Assembly: GCF_036884655.1 (NCBI RefSeq)
Contig: NC_088327.1
Coordinates: 11,492,501 to 11,556,500, forward strand
DNA length: 64,000 nucleotides
Direction of reading: 5' to 3'
Source: Musa acuminata AAA Group
Taxonomy: Eukaryota > Streptophyta > Magnoliopsida > Zingiberales > Musaceae
This document shows, in pieces, positions 11,301 to 24,811 of the stretch (its first letter is position 1; each line of letters starts with the position of its first letter). The notes beneath the pieces are model-generated. The model saw only the letters and a program-made list of their open reading frames with translations, searched no databases and was not told where the DNA came from. The position numbers and the translations under genes are program-made.

Positions 11301-14300
11301 GTGAAGATTTTACTGGGGATCTCTACACACACGTTTCTTTGAATTCTACAAATATCCTTCTCCTTTGCAGCTTTCGCGTCAAGTGGTTCAAAATATTAAC
11401 CTCACTGGTGGAAGTTTTCTAGGAGTATCCCGAGGAGGTCCCAGCACCAGTGATATAGTTGATAGCATCCAGGTATCTGGGTTCTTTATCAGCAAATGAG
11501 CTGGGTTAAGTTTTAGTTGATTACTTTCTCCAGCATCATTTGACAACTGTGGTACTAATTTGTGATTTTTGGACAACTCAGGCCAAGAGAATTGATATGC
11601 TTTTTGTACTGGGCGGAGATGGGACACATGCAGGGGCACTTGCCATACATAATGAGGTATTGCATAATTCTATCTTTGTAAATTGAGATGACCTTATGCA
11701 TTTAATTAAGTGCTGCATTATGCACTTACAACATGCATCCGGCTAAAAGTCCTTACTATTCTTTATCATCATTATGAGGTTATGGATAATCATGTAAATG
11801 TTGCTTCATACACTGAGCTGTAGTTACTGTTGTAGTTTAATTTTATGTTGATAAGTTCCCTTTCTTTGCCAGTGCCGCATGAGAAAATTGAAAGTATCAA
11901 TTGTCTGTGTTGCAAAAACTATTGACAATGACATACTACTAATGGACAAAACATTTGGTTTTGACACTGCTGTAGAGGAAGCTCAGCGGGCAATCAATTC
12001 CGCATATATTGAGGTAAGAAGTTCATTTATTGTCCGATATGCAAATTATTGATCAGAGAATTTGAACTTATTTCTGATATTACTGTCTTTGCTCCTTTCA
12101 GAGAAGAAACACGCTATCTTCTAACTTTTCCTTGTCACTTGCTTACTTTGCTGTGACTTAGGCTCGTAGTGCTTACCATGGCATTGGATTGGTCAAATTG
12201 ATGGGAAGAAGCAGTGGGTTTATAGCCATGCATGCATCACTTTCTAGTGGTCAAATTGACATTTGTTTGATTCCAGAGGTTAGTAGTATCCACAGCAGTC
12301 TCTCAGATTATTGTCACAACCATTAACTGAACCACCTGCAACTGAAGGCACCTTTTAAATTGGAGGGGCCAAATGGAGTCTTAGTGCATCTCGAGTATCT
12401 GCTGAAAACAAAGGGAAATGCTGTAATTTGTGTTGCTGAAGGAGCAGGACAAGTAAGTTATAGATATTTATTGAAGCCTCATGTAGAATTATGTTTGATA
12501 ATGTGCTTTTGAGTACATACATTTAGAGAATTCTTCTATATTTATGCAGCTTATATCAGAACATTATCATATTTTGGATTTGAAATACATGGTATGCCCG
12601 GAAGCAAAACTTTATGCATCCTAAGTTTCATGAACACCATTAAGTTAATGCATGACTTCATGATATGTTTCACAGTCCCAGTGCACTGAGTTCCTGGGTG
12701 CATATATAGATACCTTCCTGATCACATCACCTTGAAATGCAAGGGCACTGAATGTACTTCGATTTAGAGAGAGTACTCTTCTATAAGTTACTACTTCTGT
12801 TGCTGTAGAAGACTAGTTTCCTCGAGACATATCTAATAACAAGCCTGTTCTTGTTGTTCAGGAATACCTAAAGAAGTCGAATACAACAGATGCATCAGGG
12901 AATGTGGTTCTCAGTGATATTGGAGTTCATGTTCAGCAGCAGGTTCATTGTAACTAATTCCTTCTTTCAGAACCATCTAGTTAATCTTTGGCTAAAAGGA
13001 ACAATGTGTTGTGCAGTCTGTGAGAGTAAAGTGGAAAATTGCTATGAAATGGACAACTATTAAATGTGTTAACTAACGCATTAATAAAATTTGTGCTGAA
13101 TGAATAAATGAGGTAGAAAATATTATGTTCAATACCTTATGGCTACTGCAAGTACTGATTGGGGTACCACAGTTTGATAATTAGATAAAGCTAAGGTTTT
13201 AAACATCACATCTGCTAAAACACTAAAATGAACAAGCAGTGGCATGAAGAGATCTCTCTTGCTTAGTGCTGCTGAGATAGGAGGACCATCAATTGCCACT
13301 TGCCCAAACACTTGCTTGATGGCCCAGGCTTCTGTTACTTCATGGTTATTCAGGAAAATGTCATCTATGTTGTTGTTTGTTGCTTGTTTAAGATCATACA
13401 TGTCTTTCCAACATAAAAGATATAAGGGTTATTTGTTTTCACATCTTCAATTGCACATATTTTGTGTCTCCAGCTGATGTAATTGGCCATGATTTCACCT
13501 TATTATGCTTGAAAGTATAAGATATGCATCTTATAGTGAGTTCATATTATTTAAGATCATATATTTTTTTCCCAATAAAAAATTTAACAATTATTTGTTT
13601 TCTACCAAAAATTTCCATCTTTAGTAGCCTATTATTTTTAATGCAATCTATGTGAACTACATCTACATTTTCATCTCCTATTGTAGAAAACTCATAGCAT
13701 ATGAAACTAGAAAGAATCGAATAACCAATATGGTTACTTGATCAAGTGAATGTATATTTACATGTCATTGTTTGTCAAAACTAAAGGTGATGGATGAGAT
13801 AATTAGATGGAGAGAAAACATTACATATCTTCTTTTGACCTTGTTTTCTTTTTCATTTCATATCATTTTCTATTGTTTCTACCTTTAGTAGTAGTTAATT
13901 TTAGCTTGGCAAATATACAACGATAGGAGGTGTAAGTTAAATAACCTTTTGTTTTCCAGCAACTATATCCTCTTAGAATTTTCTTTGTAAGTATTTTGCA
14001 AGAGAAGATTCTTATTTAGACCTTGTGTTCATTTAGTGGTGGGGAAAGATCCATGTAGTTCAACCAAAAAATTGAAGCTTATGACATCTTGTTGGTGTTG
14101 TACCCATGTTTATGTTAAGGTGCCAATATGTATGGATGCATATTTGTGTGTGGTTGGTGCAGAGAAGAGAATTAGAGATTCATGCCCTAGATTTTAGCTT
14201 TTCTCATGAATAGTTGTTTTTAACTTTATAGTTTTAGTCTATTATATTTGTGTGAGGGTTTCTTCGTTATTTATAACAAGAAATCCTAATTTGAATTCAA

Positions 14301-15146
14301 AGTTAAATGACATAAGTTGTAGTCTTTTCTAGATGGGACGGCTATGCTTCCTACTTTCAAGCTTGAACATTGTACTGCTGCGGTTGGTTACATGCATCTA
14401 ATAGAAAGCATGTATTTTTCATCTAATGATTGCTACTGCAAATGTCAAATTTAGGCCAACATAATTTTTCCTCATCTGAGCTGTCTTGTTCAGGACATGA
14501 TCAGCTTATGCATTTACTTATATTTAAGCAGCCTTTTCTGGATAACATGACATGTTTTACAGATCAAAAGACATTTCAAGGATGTAGGCATTCCAGCAGA
14601 TGTGAAATACATTGATCCAACCTATATGATCCGAGCTTGCCGTGCCAATGCGTCTGATGCAATCCTCTGCACTGTACTAGGCCAGAATGCTGTAAGTTTA
14701 TGCATTTCTCTACCTCTCATAGAGATATCTCTTGTGAACTAGGTGTAATCTAGATTGCAAGCTTCTTTGGAACAACCACATCCGAGATATTTAGAAACAC
14801 TTGCAGAGTTATTGCAGCAAGTTGTGACCTTTGCAAATATGACCAGTTGATCTTTAAGAACAAAGTTATGTTTATGGCTAGTGAATGCTTGAAAGTTCTT
14901 CTGGCCTCTGCATCAGTCAGCTGCTAGTGGTTAGGCAATTTCTTTTTGGGGACTGAGGTGCAGTTGCTTAATGTGTAGGTACATGGTGCATTTGCTGGGT
15001 TCAGTGGCATCACAACAGGTATATGCAATACACATTTTGTCTACTTTCCTGTTACAGAGGTCATTGCATCTACCAGGTATGTAGACCCGAACAGTAGGAT
15101 GTGGCACCGATGCCTGACATCCACTGGCCAACCTGACTTCGAATGA
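8358..15146 (+). CDS. PFK: ATP-dependent 6-phosphofructokinase, plastid-type (PFK4/5 clade), 529 aa
   Basis: Thirteen coding exons join in frame at GT-AG sites: 8358-8665, 8883-8964, 9659-9732, 10518-10629, 11177-11272, 11371-11472, 11582-11656, 11873-12013, 12162-12278, 12348-12452, 12862-12942, 14563-14691, 14979-15146. The 529-residue product phosphorylates fructose 6-phosphate with ATP, the committing step of glycolysis. Visible motifs are GGLCPGLND (180-188), GGDGT for nucleotide binding (269-273), catalytic TIDND (299-303), MGRSSGF (344-350) and the family C-terminus. The Ser/Arg-rich N-terminus (about residues 1-60) could be a plastid transit peptide, matching the PFK4/PFK5 branch. Start chosen: first Met after the acceptor at 8301; the open frame upstream of 8302 is intronic. 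Oddities: Ala replaces the usual Pro before KTIDND (A297), Ala follows CLIPE, and the intron before exon 10 is only 69 bp. Confidence 0.96.
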
Positions 15147-16357
15147 ATATGGGGAGTCGGGGGCACCGATCCGTCTTCACATTGATTACGTAGTTTGTCA
15201 TTTTTTTTTCTATGTAATAAATTTGAAGGGAAATAGCAGCGATCTCAAAGTTTCGCATTCCCAGTGTCTTTGTTACAAGTGAATAGAAATAATTTAAGTA
15301 CCAGGTGGTTATAATTACTTTGGTTATCAAATTGTTTGTTTGTATTTGTCAAAGCAGAATAGAAATATTTTGGCTTGCCAGGTTCACAAGGGACTGAAGA
15401 TACTCCATGTTTGGTGGCTTGAAGCTATTGTTCTTGAAGATAAGAGGAAACCTCATGATACCAATGTTTGCTGTGCTGTTATGATGGAAAAAGAGAGCCT
15501 AGAAATGCACTTGCATCTAGCAGAAAGCCTTGTATGGATTCTGATCTTGGTCTTTAAGAACTTTGTTTCTTCGATATTACATCAATTTCAAAGTTGTTGC
15601 TTCATTAAATTGGAAAGCCAGAGGAAGAAGTAATCCCCCTCCAATAAATTCACCCCAACAACCTGTTCACCAACTAACTTCTTCTCTTAAATCTGAGCAC
15701 TGCAGCTGACTGAAGTTTGGGCACAACTGCAGCAGAACAATGAATCCAGTGTCAGTTGAAGTCAGGGTTGCAGTGCTGATTTTATGGAATTTACATCAAA
15801 TAGAAATCATTTAAAGGAAGCCAATTTACGAAGGTAGAAGTCATTCAAAGGAATTTTCCAATCATTATTCTCTTCGTTCATGCACCAAACATATTTTTGA
15901 TATGAATTACTCGCAAAGATTCCACAGAGCAAAATTCAGAGCTCAGAAGATAATATGAACTCCATTACCAGATAGGAAGACTTGCAGTGATTATTCCTGG
16001 GAGGAACTCTCTTTTTAAGCTCCCAACAGTGAGTTAAGAGCACAATCAGCAAAAGGTAAACACAGAGAAAGAAAGAAAGAAGAAGAAGAAGAAGAAGAAA
16101 TAAAAAAGGACTTTTGACTCAGTTGCAACTGGGCGGGTGGTAGGATTCCACCGCTGCCCAAAAGGGAAGAGCAGCATCCATCCCGCTCTTCTCCTTCATG
16201 ACCAGCCCAAAGGCCTCTCAACATGGAACTCATCACTTGATATTATGAAGAGCCGAAGTAAAACAAGCTCTTCTTACCCGAACCCATGACTCCGCAGCCA
16301 TGGTGACTCAACGACTGGCTCCTACTAACCCGATGCTGTTGCAAGGGTTAAAAGGAA
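15147..16357. other. Intergenic between convergent PFK and expansin genes
   Basis: Holds the 3' flanks of both genes. A purine-rich (GAAA/GAA) tract runs from about 16067 to 16100, which reads as CT-rich on the expansin strand. A 97-codon open frame at 15340-15633 resembles nothing I know and has no exon signals, so I treat it as chance. Confidence 0.5.
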
Positions 16358-17280
16358 TTAAGCAAACTGGCCACCACTGAAGGTCTGGCCAAAAGACCAG
16401 GTAGCAGGAACCACATTGAAGGAGACCAGAGACACGCCATCGCTTGTGGTGACCTTAAAGGACAACGCCTGGCCATCGAGGTAGGTGTTGCTCTGCCAGT
16501 TCTGGCCCCAGTTCCTGGACATGGGGTGCCACCCAGTGCTGGACCCCTTGACGGACGCAGCATGCACATCTCCGGCTCCTCCCACATTGGTGATGAGCAC
16601 GAGGTTGAAGTAGGAGTGGCCATTGATGGTGAACCTGATTCCTCCCCTTCTACTGCACGGGACCCTGCGCCCCGAAACCAATCCAAGCAAGAACAAGATG
16701 AGACTTGATCATATGGATCATAAAGAGAGTAGTATGATTCTGGCTCACCAACCTTCTGTAAGCGACGGGCACAATGCCAGCCCTGTACCGGGCAATGCGC
16801 AGGAAGACGGGCTGGGAGAGGTCAAAGTGCCGCAGGGGAGGATTGCACCAGCCGCCGTTGTTGTTGGGGAGGGCATCGTTGGGTGGGCAGAAGTTCGTGG
16901 CTGTGACAACGATGGAGCCCGGCAGGCACCACTGCGGCTCATTCACGCACTTCATTTCGTAGCAGGCGCCGCAGCTGAGCCCGTTTTCGAAGAGGGCGGT
17001 GCTCAGGGCTGCGGTATTGGTGCCGTAGCCCTGGCTGTACAGGTTGCCGTAGCCGCAAGCTCCACCTGCACACCAAGTTCAACGCATCAATGGCCGCCTA
17101 CTCTTGCGTGACGAATGGACGACGGTGTCTTCTGTGAACTCACTCACCCATTGTCCCAGACGCATCACTTCCTCCATAGAAGGTAGCATGAGCAGCAGAC
17201 CATCCCCCTCCGTGTCCATACCCGTATGCAGCAGAGAACACCGAGTGAAAGGCAACCAGAACCAGACCAAGAGAAGTCAT
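16358..17280 (-). CDS. EXPA: Alpha-expansin (EXPA), 250 aa
   Basis: Three exons on the minus strand: 17280-17148, 17065-16753 and 16664-16358. They join in phase to give 250 residues, the normal EXPA length. A signal peptide ([20 protein letters not shown]) precedes the mature start [20 protein letters not shown]. The double-psi beta-barrel domain has [14 protein letters not shown], the Cys framework, and HFD at 124-126. The C-terminal carbohydrate-binding domain contains [14 protein letters not shown] and ends TFSGGQFA. The GGACGYG insertion and spacing are those of the A family, not expansin B. Expansins are secreted wall proteins that loosen cellulose-xyloglucan contacts without hydrolysis during growth. 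The gene converges on PFK; both introns are short (82 and 88 bp). It looks intact. Confidence 0.97.
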
Positions 17281-17367
17281 TCTCCTTACTTGGAAGGAGG
17301 AGACAAAGAGTAAGGGAAGAGAGGAAGCAGAAGCTCTGGTTTGCTCGAGGAGGCAGCTGATGGAGGC

Positions 17368-17374
17368 ATAAATA
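17368..17374 (-). promoter_or_regulatory. TATA box of the expansin gene
   Basis: On the minus strand the sequence reads CTATTTATG, about 90 bp upstream of the expansin ATG at 17280, leaving room for a leader of roughly 55-60 nt. Position and context fit a core promoter. Confidence 0.55.
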
Positions 17375-17380
17375 GATGAT

Positions 17381-19189
17381 CGCCTGCCTTTTCAACCTTC
17401 CAATCGACTGACACATAACTGTGAAGGCTTAAGCAGGACAGTTAAATGAGAGTGGCAGGATTCCAACTAACATCTCTGGACAGGAAGTTGGTGATGGAAT
17501 TGAAATCTTGTGGTTTTGAAGGTACATTTAATTGGTGAGAAATCACCACTCCCCACAAAAGAAGAAGACATATTGCTTAAAGGACAGTGTATGCAGAGTT
17601 GCTGTATTGAGAGTCACATGTTTGTGTGTGTGAAGCCCTATGCCTTTTCAACAGGAATATTAGTAGGCTAATCATCCCATATCTTTTGCTGAATCAGACC
17701 AGGATGGCACTTCCAGATTTACTAAAGTTCATGACACTCAAAGAATATTCTTTTCTGATCATACAAGAAAATGAAGGAAAGAACCACTCAGGCAAAACAC
17801 AGTTTGGTGTTCAGCTAATTAGTCCTTTCATATCACCAAAGTGGCAACTTTTTGTATGATCAATTGGCTCCTCAATTCTGTTCTTCCCCGTCTGCAGAGC
17901 TATTTGTTGAAAATGCTACCTTTAACATTTCATCTTGGATTACAGGTAGCAGAAAATTTATGACTCTGTAATCTCACAAAGCTTCAGCTTCAGTACAAGA
18001 AAGAGATTGGGTCATGAAGCACACGAACTGGGGGTGACACAGCATCATAATTACATTCAAACTCCAACTCACTACAATAAATTTCCTCCCTCTTCTCAGA
18101 ACAAGAGTAGCAGCAGCTTAATTCCTTGGAATTTGGCTGCTGAGCTCTGGCACAAATCCAATCCACTGGTATCAGATGCTACATTGGAGACAAAAATAAG
18201 AAGCAAATCTGAATTCTGAGATCAGGTTCTCGTGCACTTGCAGTTATCAAACCTAATACTGATGGATGTCGGGAGCCATTGCTGACTCAGTTGCAACCTT
18301 TGACCTCCCAAAGCATTATACTGTGGAAGGTTGGACACATGAGCACTTTCAACTGTCCATAACCGACACTCCTATTATAATCCCTTTAAATCAATGCCAT
18401 TCTCCAACCACCACTCCTTTTGCTGCACTTTTCCTTTCCATTCATCCATGGATATTTTTGTTCTCCCTGCTCATGATCTCAGCTTTGGTACTCCACCACA
18501 ATCTTGGGTATCTTCGACTCCACTCTTTCCACTGTTTTAAGGATTTGTTTTCATGGACCTGCCCAAGAATTCAAACCAAGTTGTAGTAGAGAAAAGGAGG
18601 TGGGTTCTCCAAGTCATTTACCAACAATATTCAATCTGCTGTAATCAACCCATAGTTACCAACTTGATGTAGATTGAACTTTTGTTTCAGCAATTTACAG
18701 AGTTGGATCACAGGCAATAGATAATCGCCAAACACAGGTTCTCGTTTTCTTCGATGCATGAAATATTAGAATGAAGTCATGTCCTTTCCTAAGATTTAGG
18801 AAGTATCAATTAACATGATAGAATGGCAGTGTCTTATGGTCATCTTTAGGTGTTGGAGTTTGACAAAGGCATGTACCTAAACACCTACTGAGTTGAACTA
18901 GGAAGGTTGGCAGTGTACCTATTCCTTGGTCTTGTGGATCTTATGTGACTCTTCCGAAGAACAAGAAGGTCAATTTTGTCTCAATCTTCTACCGCAAGAA
19001 GAGGCCTTCTGTGATCATCAAGTACTCACCAAGTGGCGTGAGGCATTGCAGTGTTTCAAGCAGTGCATTGCAGGTTTCGCAGCACTGACTAGAAAGGTGA
19101 AAACTAGATAAAGATTGAATCTTTAGTATACCCTTGCCCATGGAGCTCGTCATCGATGCAACCGCACTCTTTTTAGGGTACAGACAAGC
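17381..19189. other. Intergenic, upstream of expansin; no gene seen
   Basis: AT-rich DNA with short open frames only (longest 106 codons, no recognisable domain). The first few hundred bases probably hold expansin control sequences, but I cannot point to individual sites. Confidence 0.5.
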
Positions 19190-19390
19190 AGCAGCGACGG
19201 CGGCGGCAGCTCCTGCGCCGACGGCCATGCGTAGCCCGGGCAGCGACGTCACCGGTCGGCAACCTGCATCAGCGCCACCGTTCGCCGCCGCGGCGGCGCC
19301 GCCAGAGTGCTCGATCCGGACGACGTCGATTTCCTCGACTGCGGCCGCACCCTCGTCCGGTGCCGCTGCGGAGCGTCCTGCGTTCTGAGT
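19190..19390 (+). other. GC-rich exon-like patch, unidentified
   Basis: About 200 bp are sharply GC-rich within AT-rich flanks. In one plus frame, from 19232 to 19438, the translation includes VLDPDDVDFLDCGRTLVRCR, followed by CGASCVLS. This could be a Cys-containing exon fragment. Open frames exist on both strands, as expected in GC-rich DNA, so coding status is uncertain. I do not recognise a family. Confidence 0.25.
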
Positions 19391-19505
19391 TGGGTTATAT
19401 GGGCTGCAAATGGGCCTTCATTTAAGGGGTATTAACTTATTTGGCCCTTTTTATTCGAGCCATAGTGGTTCTGGGCCGAAGGCAACTAAAGGGTCCGAGT
19501 TAAGT

Positions 19506-21657
<2,152 letters not shown>

Positions 21658-21664
21658 TATATAT
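21658..21664 (+). promoter_or_regulatory. TATA box of the cpRNP gene
   Basis: TATATAT followed by a pyrimidine-rich leader, 49-55 bp upstream of the ATG at 21713. Distance and context fit a core promoter with a short leader. Confidence 0.55.
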
Positions 21665-21712
21665 GCGTATACCTTTCGACTCTCCTCTTCGCCCTCATTC
21701 CCCACCTTATCC

Positions 21713-24186
21713 ATGGCGGCGTCTTCTTTCTTCCTCCCTTCCCTCTTCTCCCAAATCCCCACCATCTCTTCCTCCAAGCCCCAGCCCGGAGCTCTTGCTC
21801 TCTCCTCCCTCTCGCTATGCTCCTCCAAGCCCTGCTCTCCTTTCAAGAGTGTCTCTTTTCCCTCAAATAACTCGTTCCCCGTCCTAAGAAAGGCGCCAGC
21901 TTTGGATTCGGCGATGGTTCTCAAGGTGGCGCTCTCGTCGGATATGGAGCAAGAGGAGGAGGCGGAATACTCGCCGGAATTGAAGCTCTTCGTCGGGAAT
22001 CTCCCCTTCAGCGTCGACAGTGCCCAACTCGCTGGCCTCTTTCAACGGGCCGGCAATGTTGAGATGGTCGAGGTATGACTAAGCCAGGTTAAATGTGTTG
22101 TACTTGGTATATAGCTTATCTCCTCTGGTAGAATCTGTAATTGCTTGACATCTTCTTGCTGCTGCTTTTTATTGTCTGGTGGTTGTGACTGCTTGAATAG
22201 TTTTGTAGTGCTTCTGACATTTTTTTCTGCTTATTTTCTCTTTATCTTTTGTTTTCTTTGTACATTCTTGAACATAATTTTTTTTTTGTAAAGATGCAAT
22301 TTTGATGGTTCTAATTTGCAGGTTATATATGACAAGCTAACCGGAAAAAGTAGAGGATTTGGATTTGTGACAATGTCTACCATCAACGAGGTTGAAGCAG
22401 CTATTAAGCAGTTTAATGGTTATGTAAGTCACTCTGTGCATGCTTAACTATGATATCAGTCTTAACCTGTACATACATAAATGTGTTCCAAGTAGAAACC
22501 CCCCATGGCAGACTTAAGTTATATGATGCATATGATGCTTTGTTCCGTTGCTAGTTGAGTTGTTGCCCTCTATTTTTGCTAGTAGCAGTGTTGTGAGCTG
22601 GATGAAGACCCAACTTGAACCAACAAAAAGTGATAAGTTATAATGTAACATGAACTCCCAAAAACCCCAAAAAATTATAGGTACTTAGTAATTAAATAAG
22701 TTTGATCAATAACGTAGTCCGATCCTGATCCACACATCATTTACTGGCTTTTAAACTGTTGTTAAGTTTGTAGCTGAGACTACATTTCATCTTCAACTTT
22801 ATTTTCTCCTTTTTGGTTCTTTAATGGCTGATCTTAGGAGAACCAAAATGTGATATTTAATTTACCTTTAAATCTTTATTATACAACGGAGACAATGCTC
22901 TTTCACAAGCTAGCATATGATCTTTTCTGCCCTATCTACCAAAGACCTCTCATAAATTTTTTTTCTTCTCTCTTCTTAATTAGTTGTTGGGTCTTTTGCA
23001 ACTCATGTTCAAGCCCTTGTCAGGTTGTATAGAGATCGACTCATGACCAATGCACTTATCAGACAAATGACACGAAAAATTGAGTGCATGCTGTACTTAT
23101 TTCACTGCTTTACTTAGTTCAGGTCTCGGTGCTTATTATTCATCACTTGGTGCTTTAGTTAGGTTTTGCTCTGTGCCTGCCACGAAAAACTGGCACAGAT
23201 TAAGTGGATATTTTTGCCATAATATGGTTCTGTGATCCAACAGACACTTGAAGGGAGATCGTTGAGGGTGAACTCAGGACCGCCTCCACGAAGAGATGAG
23301 TTTCCATCTAAAGGATTTCGAACTGTTAGCAACCTTGAAGCTGCAAACAAGGTCTATGTAGGAAATCTCTCATGGGGCGTCGACAATTTGGCTCTCGAGA
23401 CACTTTTCAGTGAACAAGGCAAGGTCTTAGAGGCCAAAGTCGTTTATGATAGGGAGAGTGGTAGATCAAGAGGCTTCGGCTTTGTCACTTACAGCTCCGC
23501 TGAGGAAGTTGATAATGCTATAGCATCACTTAATGGCACTGTAAGTCTCTTTTCCCTATCTTCATTGCCTTGCAAGAAAATTCTTGTGTTGGATATCTGT
23601 CTGCTTGCTTGTGCTTAGGACTATTTGTTCTTTGTTTTGTATACATATGTTGCAGACAAGCAGCTCAAAAGGAACATATTCTTTTATCTTTCTTTAGTCT
23701 ACCCAGTTCCTTGTGGAGACCCAAATGTTAAGGATCATGTTTTAGTGTACACAGATTCTTTAGTCAGTCATCGTTTTCCATTCCCATGGGTTGAGGATCA
23801 TATACACAGTTTCTTTAGTCGGTCATCGTTTTCCATTCGCAAGGGTTGAGGATCATACTTCCTGAATGACACCAAGTAGTCCTACATGACAAAATAATGA
23901 TGGACATCATCAGCTGGTACAACTTGAGTGCCCTATTAACAATATTTTGGGCGTGGTAACCTTGCAATGTCGGCAAACCTGCTCCATGAAGCTTGTAGCT
24001 CATTAAGCCAAGTCTTCCTTGACTTAATCCTACCATGAATCTTGTGCGCTAACCTGAAATTTTCTCTGCTTAGTTGATCAATGTTATATCGGACTACTGC
24101 TAATACACCCTTTCTCTGTGCAGGACTTGAATGGAAGATCAATACGCGTTACAGTGGCAGAACCAAGGGCTAGGCGCGAGTTCTGA
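21713..24186 (+). CDS. Chloroplast ribonucleoprotein with two RRMs (cp29/cp31-like), 273 aa
   Basis: Four exons (21713-22072, 22322-22423, 23244-23540, 24124-24186) join in phase to encode 273 residues. A Ser/Pro-rich N-terminus of about 65-70 residues (MAASSFFLPSLFSQIP...) is a typical plastid transit peptide, followed by a short acidic stretch (MEQEEEAEY). RRM1 has RNP2 LFVGNL (92-97) and RNP1 KSRGFGFV (129-136). RRM2 has VYVGNL (191-196) and RNP1 RSRGFGFV (228-235). The protein ends VTVAEPRARREF. Known cpRNPs bind many chloroplast transcripts, stabilise them and support RNA editing and processing. The short linker between RRMs lacks the long Gly-rich spacer of cp29A. Converges on the mS23 gene. 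Confidence 0.95.
23759..23868 (+). repeat. ~55-bp tandem duplication in cpRNP intron 3
   Basis: The segment beginning 'tttagtcagtcatcgttttc' at 23759 recurs at 23814 with few changes and ends near 'gggttgaggatcata'. Intronic, with no effect on the coding sequence. Confidence 0.75.
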
Positions 24187-24483
24187 CTCTTTAGAGTTGC
24201 CGTAAACCTCTGTGTGTTAATTTCATTTGGAAGCTCTGGCAATGAAAGAGCTGGTCATATATCAGATTTAGCAACCAATCTGTCTCTGTATGTTTGTAAT
24301 GCTGGAACTTGTCCAAGCAGTCTATCTTTTGTTCAATGAGTTGTGGCACTTGGCACAATTTTGATGCTTGAAACAAACCTAATTGGATCATCCTATGTGT
24401 GTTTGAGATCCTTTTCAGTGACTCCACCCCTTTTTATCTTTTCATAAACCATCCAATCACAGCATGAGAATATACAAGTCACA

Positions 24484-24753
24484 TGATTGAATGATCTATG
24501 AAAAGATCCATTATCTTTCTCCAGGTGATTGAACAGCAAATTTAAGAAAGCAAAAGACATGAATCAAAATTCCATAATATTCTATTATTGCATCTCAGAG
24601 CAAACAAATGGAGAAGGCTGATTGAATGATCCATGAAAAGATCCATTATCTTTCTTCAGGTGATTGAATAGCAAATTTAAGAAAGCAAAAGACATGTATC
24701 AAAGTTCCATAATATTCTATTATTGCAACTCACAGCAAACAAATGGAGACGGC
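24484..24753. repeat. 135-bp tandem duplication between convergent 3' ends
   Basis: Unit 1 (24484-24618) and unit 2 (24619-24753) both begin 'tgattgaatgatc' and differ at about ten positions. The pair lies 59 bp beyond the mS23 stop codon (24812, minus strand), so it probably falls in that gene's 3' UTR or terminator region, and 300 bp beyond the cpRNP stop. Confidence 0.9.
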
Positions 24754-24811
24754 AACTTCCGTAGCAAAGTAACAATAAGCAAATAACAATTCAGTATCTA
24801 ATGGATCGCAA

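Noticed and set aside
16348..17111. Long frames on both strands over the expansin gene
   Set aside because: They are other-frame shadows of GC-rich expansin exons; only the spliced minus-strand frame gives a known protein.
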